Origin: Methyloligella sp.
GTDB taxonomy: Bacteria; Pseudomonadota; Alphaproteobacteria; Rhizobiales; JALUTE01
Direction of reading: 5' to 3'
Length of the DNA stretch: 6,241 nt
Assembly (NCBI GenBank): GCA_027058255.1
Contig: JALUTE010000065.1
Location: forward strand, 1-6,241
In this document: positions 5,584-6,241 of the stretch, one piece after another
How positions within the stretch are numbered: the first letter of the stretch is position 1
How the letters are laid out: each line of letters starts with the position of its first letter
The notes under the pieces: model-generated
Told to the model about the DNA's origin: nothing
What the model saw: only the letters and a program-made list of their open reading frames with translations
Databases searched by the model: none
Translations under genes and position numbers: made by a program

Positions 5584-6120
5584 ATGGAATATGAAGTTTA
5601 TGGCCCCTTCGAGATCCCGAGAGTACATACGGGTGCGATGTTGGATTTCGATGCTGTGAGAGCGAGAGGATACTTCTGGAATTCGTTAGAAGAGAAGGTG
5701 CCGAAATTACCGAAGGCAAAAGGCGTATATTTGTTTGGAATTCGTGCGGGGCGCGGCATGACACCCCACTATGTCGGGCAGGCACGCTCCCGTAACGGGT
5801 TCTATGGAGAGGTGTTTTCCCCAAAAAACTGCAATAACTATAACAAAATAATACACAGCACGAAAGGAACGCCAATCGTATTGCTTCTCGCAAGACCAAG
5901 AAGGAGGGGTTCCGGATTTTCAAAGCCGGCGCGCGGAGAGCTCGATTTTTTGGAGAAAATGCTTATCGGCATGGCCCTCTCGAAGAACGAAGAACTCATA
6001 AATGTTCATCATACGAAATACATGAAGAACATATGCGTGCCTGGGGTTATAGGGAAATTTGATGGCCGCCGCCGTTTGTCGGAGGCGCAAGAGAGCCTCC
6101 GCGCCCTGTTGGGGACATAA
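5584..6120 (+). CDS. GIY-YIG-fold protein, accessory
   Basis: This encodes 178 residues. GGGAGG lies 5 nt before the ATG, a strong start signal. The GIY-YIG signature is visible as KGVYLFGI (GVY at 47-49) and PHYVGQARSR (YVG at 63-65, with Arg 68 or 70 as candidate catalytic Arg). The helix ELDFLEKMLIGMAL would supply the catalytic Glu (E124) and LINVHHT the late Asn (N140). Known members are endonucleases of mobile introns, restriction enzymes and repair; this stand-alone small type has no assigned role. The N-terminal 40 residues and the basic loop RPRRRGSGFSK (about 104-114) are unexplained. Base composition is unlike the neighbours: 5821-5880 holds 21 G+C in 60, while the flanking genes are strongly G+C-rich. 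This indicates recent transfer. A nuclease role, perhaps in defence or a mobile element, is inferred. Confidence 0.75.
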   Translation: MEYEVYGPFEIPRVHTGAMLDFDAVRARGYFWNSLEEKVPKLPKAKGVYLFGIRAGRGMTPHYVGQARSRNGFYGEVFSPKNCNNYNKIIHSTKGTPIVLLLARPRRRGSGFSKPARGELDFLEKMLIGMALSKNEELINVHHTKYMKNICVPGVIGKFDGRRRLSEAQESLRALLGT

Positions 6121-6241
6121 TCGACATCTTTCCATATTGTGCGCTCACTTGGAACTCTAGACCAACCTCTTTACAAATCGGGCGTTTCCTCCTATCGGGG
6201 CGGCGAGGGCGCGGGGGCGCTGCGATGGCGCGCCGGGGCGG
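6121..6241. other. Right-edge intergenic sequence
   Basis: No gene is supported. The AT-richer composition of the GIY-YIG gene continues to about 6178 and then switches sharply to very G+C-rich sequence, so the edge of the transferred segment is probably here. Short minus-strand open frames enter from the right (stops at 6192 and 6157), but their peptides are too short to identify. Confidence 0.4.

Noticed and set aside
6080..6101. 7-bp stem (CGGAGGC / GCCTCCG) as terminator of the GIY-YIG gene
   Set aside because: It lies inside the coding sequence, 19 bp before the stop codon, and has no T-run.
6157..6241. Possible C-terminus of a minus-strand gene entering from the right edge
   Set aside because: Two frames are open but give only short Pro/Arg/Ala-rich peptides with no family signal.
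1..6241. CRISPR arrays, tRNA or rRNA genes, insertion sequences, riboswitches
   Set aside because: No regularly spaced repeats, cloverleaf-like sequence, transposase motifs with terminal inverted repeats or known riboswitch core were seen in reading both strands.

Overview
The window is G+C-rich chromosomal DNA that most resembles an alphaproteobacterium, probably Hyphomicrobiales/Rhizobiales. This rests on an LpxQ-type (rhizobial lipid A oxidase family) outer-membrane protein, a promoter with a CTATAT -10 box, and the coding style. The genus cannot be named from this sequence. Nearly everything lies on the minus strand. The exception is an AT-richer plus-strand patch at the right end.

Right to left along the minus strand the layout is as follows. 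RNase D (rnd, 4060-5292) appears to be read from a leaderless transcript. An LpxQ-like outer-membrane beta-barrel gene (2904-3863) follows. Next comes a compact three-gene operon of small polytopic membrane proteins (2747 down to 1432, gaps of 13 and 10 bp, each gene with a good ribosome binding site). A near-perfect FNR/FixK-type box lies about 90 bp upstream of this operon. After a 213-bp gap with a GC-rich inverted repeat come the first 406 codons of an ABC exporter (1-1218), which runs off the left edge. Its first nucleotide-binding domain has a degenerate Walker A.

On the plus strand, between rnd and the right edge, there is a decayed 5' fragment of a PIN-domain (VapC-like) toxin gene. 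It has a TAG in place of a residue just before the catalytic Asp and has lost its 3' half. Immediately downstream is an intact 178-codon gene for a GIY-YIG-fold protein with a much lower G+C content than its neighbours. These two look like accessory, horizontally acquired DNA next to housekeeping rnd.

The most interesting unexplained unit is the three-gene membrane operon with its anaerobic-type control region. No function is recognised. The FNR-type box, the operon spacing and the His residues within or beside predicted membrane helices together suggest a small oxygen- or NO-responsive membrane complex, but this is inference.
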